Below, piece by piece: positions 1-12,226 of a stretch of DNA of 64,000 nt. The notes under the pieces are model-generated. The model made no database searches, was not told the DNA's origin, and was given only the letters and a program-made list of their open reading frames with translations. The number at the start of each line of letters is the position of its first letter. The stretch's first letter is position 1. Made by a program: the position numbers and the translations under genes. The stretch comes from Hanleya hanleyi. Taxonomy: Eukaryota; Mollusca; Polyplacophora; Lepidopleurida; Hanleyidae. The DNA lies in contig JAVTVY010037026.1 in assembly GCA_036873755.1 (NCBI GenBank), positions 1 through 64,000 of the forward strand, in the 5' to 3' direction.

Positions 1-2390
1 ACATTCAGTCCATACCGTTTGTTCCGATCTCGGTCCGTCAAATCCTTGGCACTACCCCTCTTCCACAGCCTTACTGGGTGCGACCCGACTTCACAGTTCC
101 TTGATAGCGCAAGCCAGAAGGTATAGATACCAATAATCATTGGTATATTGTTGCTAAGGCGGTCTTTGTATTGTATTTCGAACATTTAAATACACATAGC
201 GGCGTAGCGGCATAGTTATAGCATTTTGTCAGCAGATGTCATCTCCGGAGTATTTTAATATAATTTGTTCCTGAATACTCTTCGTTCGATTGTTCTTAGT
301 GGTAACTGTTGATCTTTGACCTTTGACCCCAAAATGGGTTGACCTCAAATCTTCAAAATAGGATCAGAATCGGAGAATGCTACAAACCTCTATGGTATTA
401 TTTGTGGTTCTTTTGGTGTTATACCTACAATTGACCTCTGGTTCGGATGACCTCTATCGCGACTCTCAAATGAAATATTGCCCCGAATCGCCAAAATAAG
501 GCCAGATTCGGGTTACTCAAACTTGGAAACCAATAGAATGAGGCAGTTTATATATCTTGCCCCAAAACCACTGATAATGACGAATTTGTCCCCAAAATGT
601 CCTTTAGGGTGACCTTAAAGGTTACCTTGACCTAAAATCGTTGAAATAAGATCACAATCAGATTCTCCGACCCCAAAAACCACTAAAAAGTGCTATTATT
701 CACAGTTCTAGCCCTTTTAGTTATTCAGCTATAACCAGGATGGCGACCATATTGAATTTCGCCGAATATGGCGGCCCTAGGGGGCGCCCGTCTTGGCGCC
801 CGTCAAAAATCGAAATAGTATGGTATGGGCGACATATGGGCCAAATTTGGTGCTTTTGGAAGAATGTGAACCAAAATATCCCTAACAGCCCCGACTATGA
901 GTCTGTAGTCTAGACACATTGTTGTCCCCAGACTTGTCTATTGTATGCATTGTTTCGTGATTCTTACATGGAGTATGAACCAGAGACGGTCTAACGAGCT
1001 CTGGCTCATTGTGCTTCCATTGCATCAATAAATTATGTTTAAACCACATCAGTTATACAGCAGGGTCACATGTTGTTGAATTTTCTTCAATCCGCTAAAC
1101 TCGTAAAAGAACCCATTACCATAGGTCTTCCTTTGTGTGTGACATTAATAAATGTGGGTTGTTTTCATCGTAAAGCCACATTTATTAGATTTTTGAGAGA
1201 ATCTGGACATTTTTTGATATAAGTTTGAAAAGCTGCTGTGGTCTTACATAGATACAGATATAAGATTTCTTTCTTGTCGCTATGTTGGTTGAAAACAAGT
1301 AACATTAGCTGGATGGACACATAATGAACGTATATGTATAAATGTATTGAAATGTATAAAACAGAGTAAAACATCTGCGGAATAAAAATTGACTTAAACG
1401 GCAAAGATTTCGCTTACAGGACATTGAAGCATAAGAACTCTTCGCAATCAGACCTTAAAATTGCACATAGCTCATTTAGATTTTGGCTCCTCCTATCGAA
1501 AGATCATCCTTTTAAAGTCCTAAAAAATTGAGGTTTCCCTAAAAGACGAACGTAGGTCGTTCCAGATTTTGGTAGCAAAAGAAAAACGCAAAACAGTTTT
1601 GCCCATAAGTTTTGGTATTGTATCTCGGTATACTTTAAATATAATTTCCGCCTCTAAGGTTTCGTTGAGTCTGGTGATATTCCATGAACGGATTTGTAAA
1701 CTTCCACTGTTATGTAGCGGATTCTTTGCAAATGCATGGAAGATATACTTTTTCTGGTTGAGTATGTCAGTGGTAGTGGTCGAGAAGTCATTGTAGACAA
1801 ATGTCAATAAAATAAACTGAGTTACGGTTGGTCACAGATTGCTCGAGAAGATTATCTCTTGTAAGAATTAGATGACACCTCGAATCAAAATAATATTTTA
1901 ACACAATATATACGGAATATTGGTGATTTGAAAGAACCAGGGTGGTTTTGGGTTAGGATGTCATATATCTGCTACAAGCGACAAACCATACCGATACATG
2001 CTTTACAACGATAACAATAAGGAACACATTTGGATCAACCATAAATCCATTTCGATGTGTAAGGAACACATTTGGATCAACTATAAATCCATTTCGATGC
2101 AATTACAGACCACAACTTCTTTGGACGCTCAGTAAGCAAACCTCCAAAGAGGTCTTTTTTTTTGTAGATTTTGGATTAAGTCTCCATTCAGCTTCTTTGG
2201 TGTTACACACAAAGAGTTTTTTCCTATGTAAACGTCATATATCGTAATAAATCAGTCAGAACAGGACACGTGGTTTAACTATTCTGATCAATATACAACT
2301 ACAGTCTTTTGATGAGGTCAATTTGTTGTATTATTATATTTATTAGAGTGTCTCCCTATATAAATTGTAATGAGATAAAACTGCATATTC
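1..2390. other. Intergenic DNA, no gene recognised
   Basis: No coding region could be supported here. Between about 300 and 650 the sequence is rich in TGACCT/TGACCC half-sites, including TGACCTTTGACC near 317, and reads like a diverged dispersed repeat. Two adjacent copies of a 42-bp word beginning AAGGAACACATTTGGATCA lie at about 2020-2103. Open frames on both strands at 1165-1807 are short and have no recognisable family. Confidence 0.6.
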
Positions 2391-2848
2391 TCCGGTCACG
2401 TGGGTGTATATTGCCCGCTGAAACTGCATATTCCACCCCGCATGGAATATACACCAAAGGGAGATAATTACAACAGAGGTCGCCCCGTTCTCCGCTGGCT
2501 GGTGTTGCTAACAGCCGATCACGGAGCAGTTCGTCGAGCTGATTTTAGCTGCATTAGTACAGCAGAAATAAAGTTTTCCCCCATCTAATTGTAAGTAGAA
2601 TCGTACACAAGCACATTATTGGAGTAACTAACAAACGTCATCGAACAACTATACGTGTCACGATAGTAGTGAAGCAGCTCCGAATCAGTGGAATCTCGTA
2701 CATGATAAATTATGTTGCAGGCGATTGCGCACTGAAAACAACCAACTCAGAAGGACTGCGCTCTTGCAAAATAAAACACCAAACAATATTTTGCTCGAGA
2801 AATAATAGATTAGCACAGAGTTAATTTGATAAATATAATAATGAAATT

Positions 2849-2980
2849 ATTGCCTTGTTGTGAGGGGAATATGCAGTTTTGTTGCCCTTCGGCTGTGCAT
2901 ATTGCCCTCGCCTGCGGCTCGGGCAATATGCACATCCTCGGGGGCAACAAAACTGCATATTCCCCTCAAAACAAGGCAAT
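2849..2980. repeat. Foldback (long inverted repeat) 1
   Basis: The left arm starts ATTGCCTTGTTGTGAGGGGA and the right arm ends in its near-perfect reverse complement (CCCCTCaAAACAAGGCAAT). The pairing continues inward through GCAGTTTTGTTGCCC and through a second inner pair, GTGCATATTGCCC/GGGCAATATGCAC. The whole 132-bp segment could fold into one hairpin with a small loop. Short open frames crossing it are a by-product of the palindrome. It is probably a foldback MITE or the end of one; no target duplication was identified. Confidence 0.75.
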
Positions 2981-2990
2981 ATTTTCATAT

Positions 2991-3059
2991 TGTGGACCTG
3001 CGAAAACAATATTTACCGAGGACGAAGGCAGAGGTGAATATTGTTCTCGCAGGTCCACA
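2991..3059. repeat. Foldback (inverted repeat) 2
   Basis: TGTGGACCTGCGA followed by AACAATATT at the left is matched by AATATTGTTCTCGCAGGTCCACA at the right. The arms are about 23 bp with one mismatch around a 23-bp loop. It lies 10 bp from the preceding foldback, so the two may belong to one composite element. Confidence 0.7.
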
Positions 3060-3079
3060 AAACCACATATTGACCGATA

Positions 3080-5131
3080 TCAAAATACTATAATTGTTTT
3101 ATTATATGACACAGACGTCTCGTAACCTTCTGGTTAAGTTGGTGAAAAGCAGTTAAAATATAACATATAGTAGACTGTGTCTTTGTTTTCCACGATCTCG
3201 AGCCTGTTTCAGTCACAGTGTAAACCGAAGGCCAATCAGCGGCTATTTTCATTGGCTGAGAAGACGCGCACGTCACGCCGAGTCAATATCACATTTATGG
3301 ACCCGCTTTGAATTCAATATGGGAAATTAGCGACAGCCATGTGACGGCGAATGGTCCAATGGGGAAAGAGTAACACACATAATCACATGATAATGTCGAC
3401 CGCATCATTCTTGCAGGAAATTGACATGTTTTATAGGTTATGCCTATTTGAAGTTTGGTGCTATTTTTGTTTTCGATTATGGACGCGAAAATTCTTTATG
3501 GACGAGCCCTGAATGTCGACCTGATTCAAGCATTACGATAATGAAGCCACTTATTTTCAATTAAAGCCCTACAAAATTTAAGTATAATTGCAACTGTCAA
3601 TCTAATCAAATTGTGAAGAAGATAGATCCTGACAGAATGTTCTTTTGCAGGAGAGAAATGACAGATCAAACCGAAATCTTTCCTTCACTTCTTTCTAGCT
3701 TCCTAATATATTCTGTTCAAATAAAATTTGTGTCCAATTTTTGTTACAACAGGGAAGCCACTTCATTGAATTCCATAGAATACAAACAACAGGACAGTGA
3801 ACCCTCTAATAATTAATGTTCATACAAAGCCATCGAGGCTGATCCATCATTATTTAAACGGAACGAAAAATATAATTTTGTAGTTTTTGGATTGATAAAT
3901 CACTTTCATTACCTTATCAGACAAAGGAGTTTATTTTTTAGAAATTCTCGAGAAAATAAGTTTCATTACCGTTAACATCAGGGGATGTTTGTCCTCAGAA
4001 CGCAATACGTTCTTTTAACTGTGTACTATCGAGTGCCTCAATTCCCGGTCTATCAATTTTTAAAAATAAATATTGATGCCCGTACGTACATTTTCTCTGG
4101 CGCTCTACGTGTGGTAAGTACACCCTAATCCGTATAACCTGTGTGAACACCATACATTCTATTTGATTGAATAGGCACAATTAAACCTTGACTGAGACAG
4201 AATCATTATTCTAAAAAAGACGAATACTTGTCGATGCTTTTGATAATCGGAAGGACATGGTTTCATCTTAGAAAACTCATGTTCTCCGTCTCGCAAGAAA
4301 CTTTTCACAAAAAATTCTAATTTTCCTGTATGCTGTCAGTTTTAACTAATTTCTTTGATAGGCATTTAGAAGGACATGGTTTCATCTAGTTTTAACTAGA
4401 GAAAATATTTTGGAATGTAGATGCGGGATCCTTGATGGACGAAGTCTGTCTACAGCATGTCGGATCTGAAGCCTATATTTATTTATATTTTATACAAGGT
4501 GTCCTTCGACTCGGAAAGGTTTTGCGGATGGAGATCGGCCTTCCTCTGTATACAGTTCCCAAACGAGGGGGGATAACTCTAACATGAACAGCGCTCGAAA
4601 TCGGTGTAAACTGAAATACAAGGGCGCGAGAGTGAATATGATTGAACGTCGCTTTCAACGCTATTTCAGTTATATCACGACGTTTGGTTTCTGTTCTAAT
4701 TTTTCACACCCGGAAATCACACAGGTAAAGTACTATTCCTTTTCAAACCCGGGAACCCCGCGGGTGCCCCAGTTAGTCGCCTCTTACGACAAGCTCTCTG
4801 AAGCGTCTAGTCCGTCATTCAATACTCAGTCGTCGTCCATTAAAGAATTTGGGCGTCTGAATGCACATCACCATGCAGCTGAAGAGTTCATAACCATAAA
4901 TGTGTCATTCTCTATACTATGAACTGAACAGATAATTTTTTTCTACTAGATAAACGTGTTTCAGTATAGAAGAAAACTCTCAGAAACAATTTTACAAAAT
5001 TATATCAGATATAATTATATTAGATCTGATTTACTTTCATTTGTGATTTGTCCTCAACGTGGGTGTGAATGCTATATCATTATGTTTTCGGATGTGTGGT
5101 GGTTCTGTGAGGTCAGATATATCTGCAAATA
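3080..5131. other. Intergenic DNA with one retroelement 3' remnant
   Basis: Positions about 3395-3530 match the tail that follows the RT fragment at 61575-62480: TCTTGCAGGAAA, a TTTGGTGCTA word and then TTATGGACGCG in the same order. This is a diverged 3' end of the same element family. A 112-codon open frame at 4584-4922 (+) has no recognisable domain. The word AAGGACATGGTTTCATCT occurs at 4250 and 4371. Nothing else was identified. Confidence 0.45.
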
Positions 5132-5875
5132 ATGCGACGGAACAAGCTTCGTGAGCCGCCTGACGATGACCAGGATATGGCTTCTTACCTGAACTACTAC
5201 TTTACAAACTTATCAAAAACACTACATCAGCAATCAAACCCATCTGAACCAAACTTGGAAAAGTTAAAATCCTATGTTAATACTAATGTTCCCAATGATA
5301 CTAATTACTCCATTCCATTCATATCCACAACAGCCGTCTATAATCATCTGAATGCACTAAACATTACAAAAGGTACAGGCACAGATAATCTATCCCCAAA
5401 ATTTCTGAAACTTGCAGCTCCAATTATTACTGAATCACTAACCAAAATAATAAACCTAAGTATAACCACAAACCAGTTTCCCACCGAATGGAAAATGGCA
5501 AAGGTAGTCCCAGTTCACAAGTCGGGCAATAAAACAATGCCAGAGAATTACAGGCCCATCTCTGTGTTGCCTACTGTATCAAAAATTCTAGAAAGACATG
5601 TTCATGACAGCTTGTACGAATATCTGATTACTTATAATCTTCTTCACGAAGCTCAGTCAGGCTTCAGGCCCGGACGGTCAACCCAAACAACCTTGACTAA
5701 ACTTACGGAAACCTGGCTCAAAGCCATAGACAACCAGGAAATGGTGGGTACCATCTGTGTCAAAAAAGTGTTTAAACTTCAAAAAAGCATTTGATTTGGT
5801 GGAACACATGATCCTCCTTAAAAAGCTTGAATGCTACAAAATCTGTCCAACAGCACTGAAATGGATGAAGTCAAA
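5132..5875 (+). pseudogene. LINE reverse transcriptase, N-terminal half (5' fragment of split LINE)
   Basis: This is a non-LTR retrotransposon ORF2 fragment. The first 220 codons read openly and show the RT fingers region: WKMAKVVPVHKSGN, NYRPISVLPTVSKILERH and QSGFRPGRSTQTTLTKL. A frameshift near 5760 moves the reading to a frame with KKAFDLVEH, LLKKLECY and ALKWMKS, the segment just before the palm domain. No endonuclease domain lies upstream, so the copy is 5' truncated. Reading stops at 5875 and the next expected residues (YLLARKQKVCL) are found at 12227, across a transposon insertion. Motifs fit the CR1/L2/Jockey group; the clade was not resolved. Confidence 0.88.
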
Positions 5876-6384
5876 CACTAGAAGAAAAATGAGCCAGTTT
5901 GATACAGTCATCTAAGCATTTTATCCACGGGTGATCCAATAAATGAGATTATCTTAGATAAAAAAGTTAGTGTGATCCAAAACCACAGTGATATGTTTCA
6001 CTGATCCATCAGCTGTGTCTTACTGTCGTGGTGAAACAGAAATGGATTGTTCAGCCAGCACTTTGAGAGTATTGTGATCCAAATTGATACAACCTTAGTT
6101 GTAAATTTTCCAAGAATTGGTCCACCGAATTTTAGATAAAAAATAAATGATAACTGGTTCATTTATCCAGCTATGCAGGATCTGAATGGATTTCTCATCC
6201 AATGTGAAGGAAATTGTCTCTGTGATCCATTGCTGCCGACATAAATCTAACAATGTGGAAATGGATCATTCATCCAGTATTGACTATAATACCAACTTCT
6301 GATTATTAAATTGACTGTGGACTGATTCAGTCACATGACCTTGATTCAGTGAACAATGGACAAGAGCACTTCATGAGTTTGTAG

Positions 6385-6467
6385 TATATAAACGTGTATT
6401 GATGCGAACAAGTTTTTCACGTCAGAAAATTCCTTTGCTCACTGATGTCTGATAAGAAAACAAGCAG
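6385..6467 (+). promoter_or_regulatory. Possible promoter and first exon remnant inside the CACTA-like element
   Basis: TATATAAA lies at 6385-6392. An ATG at 6445 opens a short frame (MSDKKTSR) that runs into AG|GTAACA at 6467/6468, a plausible splice donor. This spacing suits a transposon gene whose downstream exons have been lost. It is only a pattern reading: no second exon was found. Confidence 0.25.
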
Positions 6468-7574
6468 GTAACAAAATTCAAATTTTTATCTATTTTCATT
6501 CCTTAAAATTCCATATACACACAGTTTTTACATGCAGTATTATGCGGTCATACAACACAGAGCTTTTGGTAACCAAATGACACTTGTGTGAATACTTTGG
6601 TGACATGTTATAAAGTTCATATTCACGAGTTTGGTCCAGCTACATGTATATGGCAGTAATCTGCAATTTTGCAGTTAAATGTGCAGTGTATTTTACATGT
6701 ATACTTTAACTCCCCTCGTGTTCATTTCAAGAATGAAATAAACTGAAAAGAAAAAATCAACTCCCACGTGCAACTCCACTCGTCTTTTAAATGAAAATCC
6801 CCAAAAAGTTAAAACATAATGAATTACTGCTGTTACGAAAGTGCAGAATGCAAACGACCCCTTGGGTTCCCCTTTAATACATCACAACTGGTGTTTTGAC
6901 ACGCGACTACTGTGAAATCGACAGTGACATTGTGTTTACGTGTGCGGTTCACTTACCTGATGGAATTCAACGCTGTAATATTCCTAGAATGAAATACAAT
7001 AATCCTGGAGACAGACAATGCCTCGAAATCCTGGTGAAATTATCTCAAACGATCAGTTGGGACGGCGAAGGGAACCCTGATGAAGCTCGCTTGCTTCGCT
7101 GTAGATGACGTCAGTCAGGAATCCGGAAGTCAACATTGGAGAATATGCAGATGAAGGACAGTGAACTTTGCCGTCGTCGTGTGAATTAACTAGAGAGAGT
7201 TGGAAGCTGAGATTTACCAGTTACGTCCGTTATGAATTATGGTTTGCTCCTCCATAGCCATATTTTTCCAGCGAAGTCCAGATAAACTGATCGGGGATGG
7301 TGGTAAGATGACAATAAAGAGGGCGCTGACATCGTCGACTTCTGTTTCTACCTTTATCCGCAGAAGAGCGGTACGCCTATATAAGACAGACTCCCGCTGA
7401 AACGAGGCAGACTGCTGGTTATTACTCCAGTATATAATACTACCGCCGTACATGCGCAGTCAGCAATTTTTTTTTTTTTTTTTTTTTTTTCCCCCATATA
7501 ATCAACTACTAGTACACCAAGTACTATGACACGATTTGATATAGGCCAAATCATTCTTCTGACTTCAACAAATG

Positions 7575-7930
7575 GTATGGTTGCAGCGGAGTTACCTTGA
7601 TACTGAGGGCCGTGTGCACCATAGCCATACAAAACATTATGGCCATAATAAACTATCCATACATAACATCCGGCCAAAATGTCACAGACACATTTAGAAA
7701 TAAAATAGGCATGGCAACAACGGAGTTACCTTGATACTGAGGGCCGTCTCTTCCACTGTCCTACAAAACAAACGATGGCCAAATCTAATTGAATTCATGA
7801 CAACATTAGCACGGCCAAATCGCATATAGCGAGCAGTATTCGGCATAAAATATAGGAAATGGTGATGGCGGAGTTACCTTGATACTGAGGGCCGTCTATC
7901 TCATTGTCCTACAAATTCTTTATGGCCATC
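7575..7930. repeat. Three tandem ~140-bp units
   Basis: The word GTTACCTTGATACTGAGGGC recurs at 7591, 7725 and 7873 (spacing 134 and 148 bp). Each is followed by a similar CCTACAAA...ATGGCCA segment. The units are diverged from each other. Confidence 0.8.
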
Positions 7931-8934
7931 AAACGATAATGCATACAGAAATAATACAGAGCCGTTTATTTGTGTATTCACCTAGTACTGAATCTATCGA
8001 AATGTTTAGTTATTTATTCATTTGTTTATCTATTTACTCACTTAATTATACATTGCTATTCATATTATGTGACTGACGGTCGGGGCGTGCCTGTTGTTGG
8101 GAGGAAGATATATCAAATTATTGCATCGAAAAACAATAGAAAACAAGAATGACTACAAGCCTTCTATTTCATATGATACAGGCACACCGAAGACCACAAA
8201 GGAGTTGGACAAGACCTGAAACAGAAGACGGATGACGATTACAAGAATACCAACAGCGCCTTGAGTGACAACGCCGCATAGCAAGAACACCCAGAATCAG
8301 AATACTCGACCCTAGACCACACCGGACACGCTACCCCTTAGATGTTACCGAACTGACGCCTCGACACAGAATATGATCCTTTGACTTTCACGCAATATAG
8401 GACGTAGACCTGCCGTTCTGTACCTCACTACACACTCCAAGCAATTGTTACAGGCAGAGATTTCTGGAAGGACCCACCCTGTTCCCAAGGGCGTCGTTCG
8501 GGAAGTCGTCTCGAAGAATCCTGATGACGCCCTGGTTCTCCCAGTTTTTTCTGGACGGCTTTGTGCGTACTATGGGGTACCGAGACAAAGGAATCATCCA
8601 CGCGATTATAACAAATATTTTCCAGTATAAAAACCAATAACAGACTTAACGACTTGTACATAGCCACTCTTCTCTACTAGTATTTATATTTCCTCATTGT
8701 TATTGTTATTCATTATTTAATTATTTATTTTAATATCTAGCGCTGCAAAAGATCTTAAATTAACTAAGAAATGTACCGTGAAATTTAAATAAAACATTGA
8801 GTTGAAACATTGAGAAGAAATCTTATGCATTGCCGCCGCCGGGCCGAAGAAGGGGCGCGACCAGGCCGCCGAATTGGAGAAGAGCCGCCGCCTAATTTTA
8901 TAGCACACATTGACACATACTCACATTCATTGTC

Positions 8935-9210
8935 CGGGCTGCGTTTACTCTACTCCTATCTCTACCAGACTCAACCGTATTGTACAGTTGTGCGGGTACG
9001 GCACTGGGAAATTAGAGTATAGACACTTATCGTTAACGGTTCTTCCTACCTGACTCTCGTCCGTATCGCACAGACGTGCAGGTCTAGCTCTGAGAACTAA
9101 CTGACGTCTTTAGTGTTGACAGCATGGCCATACCTTAACTGCATCTCTATCTGTCTCGTCCGTATTGCACAGACGTGCGGGTACGGCACTGTGATTAATG
9201 GTATCGATAT
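8935..9210. repeat. Three tandem ~90-bp units
   Basis: A CCGTATTGCACAGACGTGCG-type word occurs near 8972, 9060 and 9158. It is followed by GGTACGGCACTG in the outer two units and by a diverged form in the middle one. Units are about 90-100 bp and diverged. Confidence 0.7.
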
Positions 9211-9514
9211 AGCTGTAGCCGGTAGGAGATGCTCGTCTCTGTGAAGAGGGTACAGCTAAACCAAATCAAACACGGTTCCTACATAAACAATTATCCATGC
9301 ACACACGTACTTAAACACCCAACCTACGGGTTGAGATACATTCACGCTAACACTCACAAGCTATAGGCTTAAGTCTAGAGCTTGATATATATATACGCAC
9401 CTACCTAAATAATCGTACCATAAACGATTATCTATTCACGCTCCCATAAGCACACGGTCTCTCAAAACCCTGTACATACATTGTATAAGTCACGGTCAAT
9501 CATATATACTGTCC

Positions 9515-10155
9515 CATACAGTAGTATATAAAGGGGAAATCTTTGACCAGATGCCCATCTATTGTGGATGACCATACAGTAGTATGTGAAGAGGGTTCAT
9601 AGACCAGGTGACCATACAGTAGTGGAAGACGAGGGTTACTAGACCAGGTGCCTACCCATCCACCGTGTGTTATCGACGTCTGTGTCGTCAGATCCTATGT
9701 GGACCGTGTAGCCGTGAACTCTAGCCTTGATGATTCGTCCTTGGAGCCGGGCCGCGGAGTGAGTCGCCGTGAGCGGGGTCGCTGAAGCCTGGGAGTTTAT
9801 TCCTACGAGGGGTGCCGTCTGCTGCTGTGATGAGCCGCGCAGTTGATTAGTCCTGCGGTGGTACAGAGAGACGGGCCGGTGCCGTAGAAGCAGTTGTACT
9901 GTGATAGTACTGTCGTGCCCAGGCCGTCCGCATCCATTGACAGTTACCAACGCTTGGAGGGGCCAGGTCGTGTAATACGAGACACGACGACGACGAGAAG
10001 TCCATACAGCCCGAGGGAAGAAGACCGGGGGAAGGAAGACAGACACCGGATTTAACTACGGGAGGGCCAGGTCGTGTAAGACGAGACACGACGTAAAGTC
10101 CATACATACGGGAGTGGACGAAGACCTGGAGAAGGAAGATAGACGCTGAACCCAC
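9515..10155. repeat. Two short tandem arrays with internal hairpins
   Basis: CCATACAGTAGT recurs near 9513, 9570 and 9610 with a GACCAGGTG partner. Next to it, an approximately 100-bp unit is duplicated at about 9955-10054 and 10055-10152. Each copy of that unit contains GTCGTGTAA followed by GACACGAC, a small inverted repeat. Confidence 0.65.
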
Positions 10156-12226
10156 CCACGAAGGAACCGGTCGTGATCTGTTGCTGTGACCAGGCCTGAT
10201 CGCGATATAGCTAGGGCTATATAATTTGTATATATCTTCTGTATTATATTGAACTTCGGTTAAAGATAACTATAAGAGTACAGGTAAACGTAATTCATAG
10301 ATCAGGGATCTTCTTTTCGATCTGAATCCTGTATACCTGCTCATAGAATTATATGTCAGTATTGTATTAATTTGCTTTGGTTGTCATTACAGGTCTTCCT
10401 TTCCAACCGCCTCGACGCAGACAAGGTGACAGGTTGAATCGAACTCCCTCGTTGGCCAAGATCAGTGCACGAGTGCATTCCCGGTAGCCTGACAGTTTGT
10501 CTTGGGGACCCTGGGCACTCTCTTGTGGATCTGAAACATCCATTAACGTTTCACTGCCAAATTGTAATATAAATCTAATTGACTCAATTGAACTGTTGTC
10601 CAACTTGTTCATCGAAAATGTAGTGCTCTGGGCTGACAATAATACAGATATATTCACATAAAAAAATAAATTATACTGACAGTGTGCTTCATTAACAATA
10701 CCAAAAAATTTGGAGCAAATCCTCTATGAATGACAAAAAATACAAATCTGAGAGGGGACCCGCTCTACCTCCTGTAATATAAACAGTGAATGTCAACATG
10801 CTCATACAAAGAAAGGTCGTATTGTGTTTACATATAAGTAATCATCCTCAACATTTTTTTTATATACACAGCTGGTAGAACACTGATTTTCATTTTTATT
10901 TAACAAGCGTTCTGAGAACCCCAACATCTGGCCGCATAGGGCGATCCGCCATTTAAGCTGCAGCACTTATTGTAAAGCATGACAGCATTGCTGCTTTTCA
11001 TCAAACCAGAAAATATTCAGACGTATTTCATTATATCATCATAACCTAATTTCTTATAATCACCAAACCCTCATAAACTTTGGACAAATATTAATATTTC
11101 ATATCACAAATAGCACATATGCATCCTCCAATCATATGAAACATGTGTACCAAGTTTATTAATCATCCAGAGAAGCCTGACAGTTTCAGTCAGCTTCTGT
11201 TGGTATTGTGATTTTTCTGAGCCTAATAATTACAAACAATTATGATGATACCTGGATGCCGGTACATGTACGGTACCAAGAAATTCTGTGTACCATCCCC
11301 TCCCCTATTCAATCTGGTACATCTCCCTCCATAGCGGTGAACTTATTTAAATAAGAATGCCCTTCTATGAAACACAGCACCAATAAATAAAGCGAGACCA
11401 CTTTCTTTCCTCCCCAATAACCATGATTGACCCATGTAATAATTGATTAGCATCCCTGGAGGAATTTCGACTTTCTGTGTAAATAAAATGAACATTCAAA
11501 ATTTGCTTAAAAGCAGAATCTTAGAAAAGTATTTTCTGAAGTGCTGAACCTATTTTCAACTGAAGTGATGATCACTGAAAATTTATATTCTTATTAACTT
11601 CTCGAGAGCATTTGGACAATAAACACCTTCATGAGAAATGGATGTGTGCATCCACATAAAGGCCCACAGGTTGCTTTATTGTATCGTCAAACTTCACTGA
11701 TCTTTTGATCCAGTGGTAAGACAAATCACTGACCCCTGTGGGGTCTGCAGCAGTGTTCTGACCTTGTTGGATCACTGATCCATCCTTATTGGATCGATTA
11801 TCCAGTAATAAAGATTTTTCGGAAATAAAGATACAATGTTATAATGTGGATGATGCAACACCCACTTCCATTTATTGGCTATTTCAACTTGTATGTGGCT
11901 CACATAAATATGGCACTGTGGCGCCATGAGTCGGAGAGGGACCTCAAATTTGTGTCCGAGTGATCCAATGCTGCATCCAAAACGAGCCAGAAAATATGTT
12001 CCTATTGCCTTGGCGAGCGTGGATCACTGATTCACTGTTGCGCACAAATTTATCCACGGTTCTGCTTTCTGTTACAAGGCAGCGAGCCGAGAGTGAGCCA
12101 TACAGGGACAAACAAGCCTCTGGCGAGCCGGTCAATATATTGGCTCAATACTGCCACAAAACTTCGCCACTTGGAACTTTCCTTCTTTTTTTTGTTGCAT
12201 ATATGGCTCATTTGTTTTTTCCAGTG

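Larger units (their letters stand above)
7270..10650. other. Core of the CACTA-like element: tandem-repeat DNA, no gene
   Basis: A T-run of more than 20 bases lies at about 7468-7490. The open frames here (for example about 135 codons on the minus strand at 9639-10046) overlap the repeat units and show no family motif. The distinct repeat blocks are listed separately. Nothing resembling a transposase catalytic domain was seen. Confidence 0.5.
5876..12226. mobile_element. CACTA/EnSpm-like non-autonomous DNA transposon inserted in a LINE (6351 bp)
   Basis: Both ends are set by the interrupted LINE reading frame. The left end reads CACTAGAAGAAAAATGAGCCA (5876-5896). The right end (12204-12226), read in reverse complement, is CACTGGAA followed by an A-rich stretch and AATGAGCCA, giving an imperfect inverted repeat of about 21-23 bp. 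The flanks are AA on the left and TA on the right, so a 2-bp duplication is possible but imperfect. The outer 500 bp on both sides are rich in GATCCA/TGGATC, and the right side also in GAGCC/GGCTC, as expected for subterminal transposase-binding repeats. No transposase frame was recognised inside. CACT termini are typical of CACTA elements; the superfamily assignment is inference. Confidence 0.7.

Noticed and set aside
9639..10155. 135-codon minus-strand frame as a gene of the CACTA-like element
   Set aside because: It spans duplicated repeat units and shows no transposase motif.
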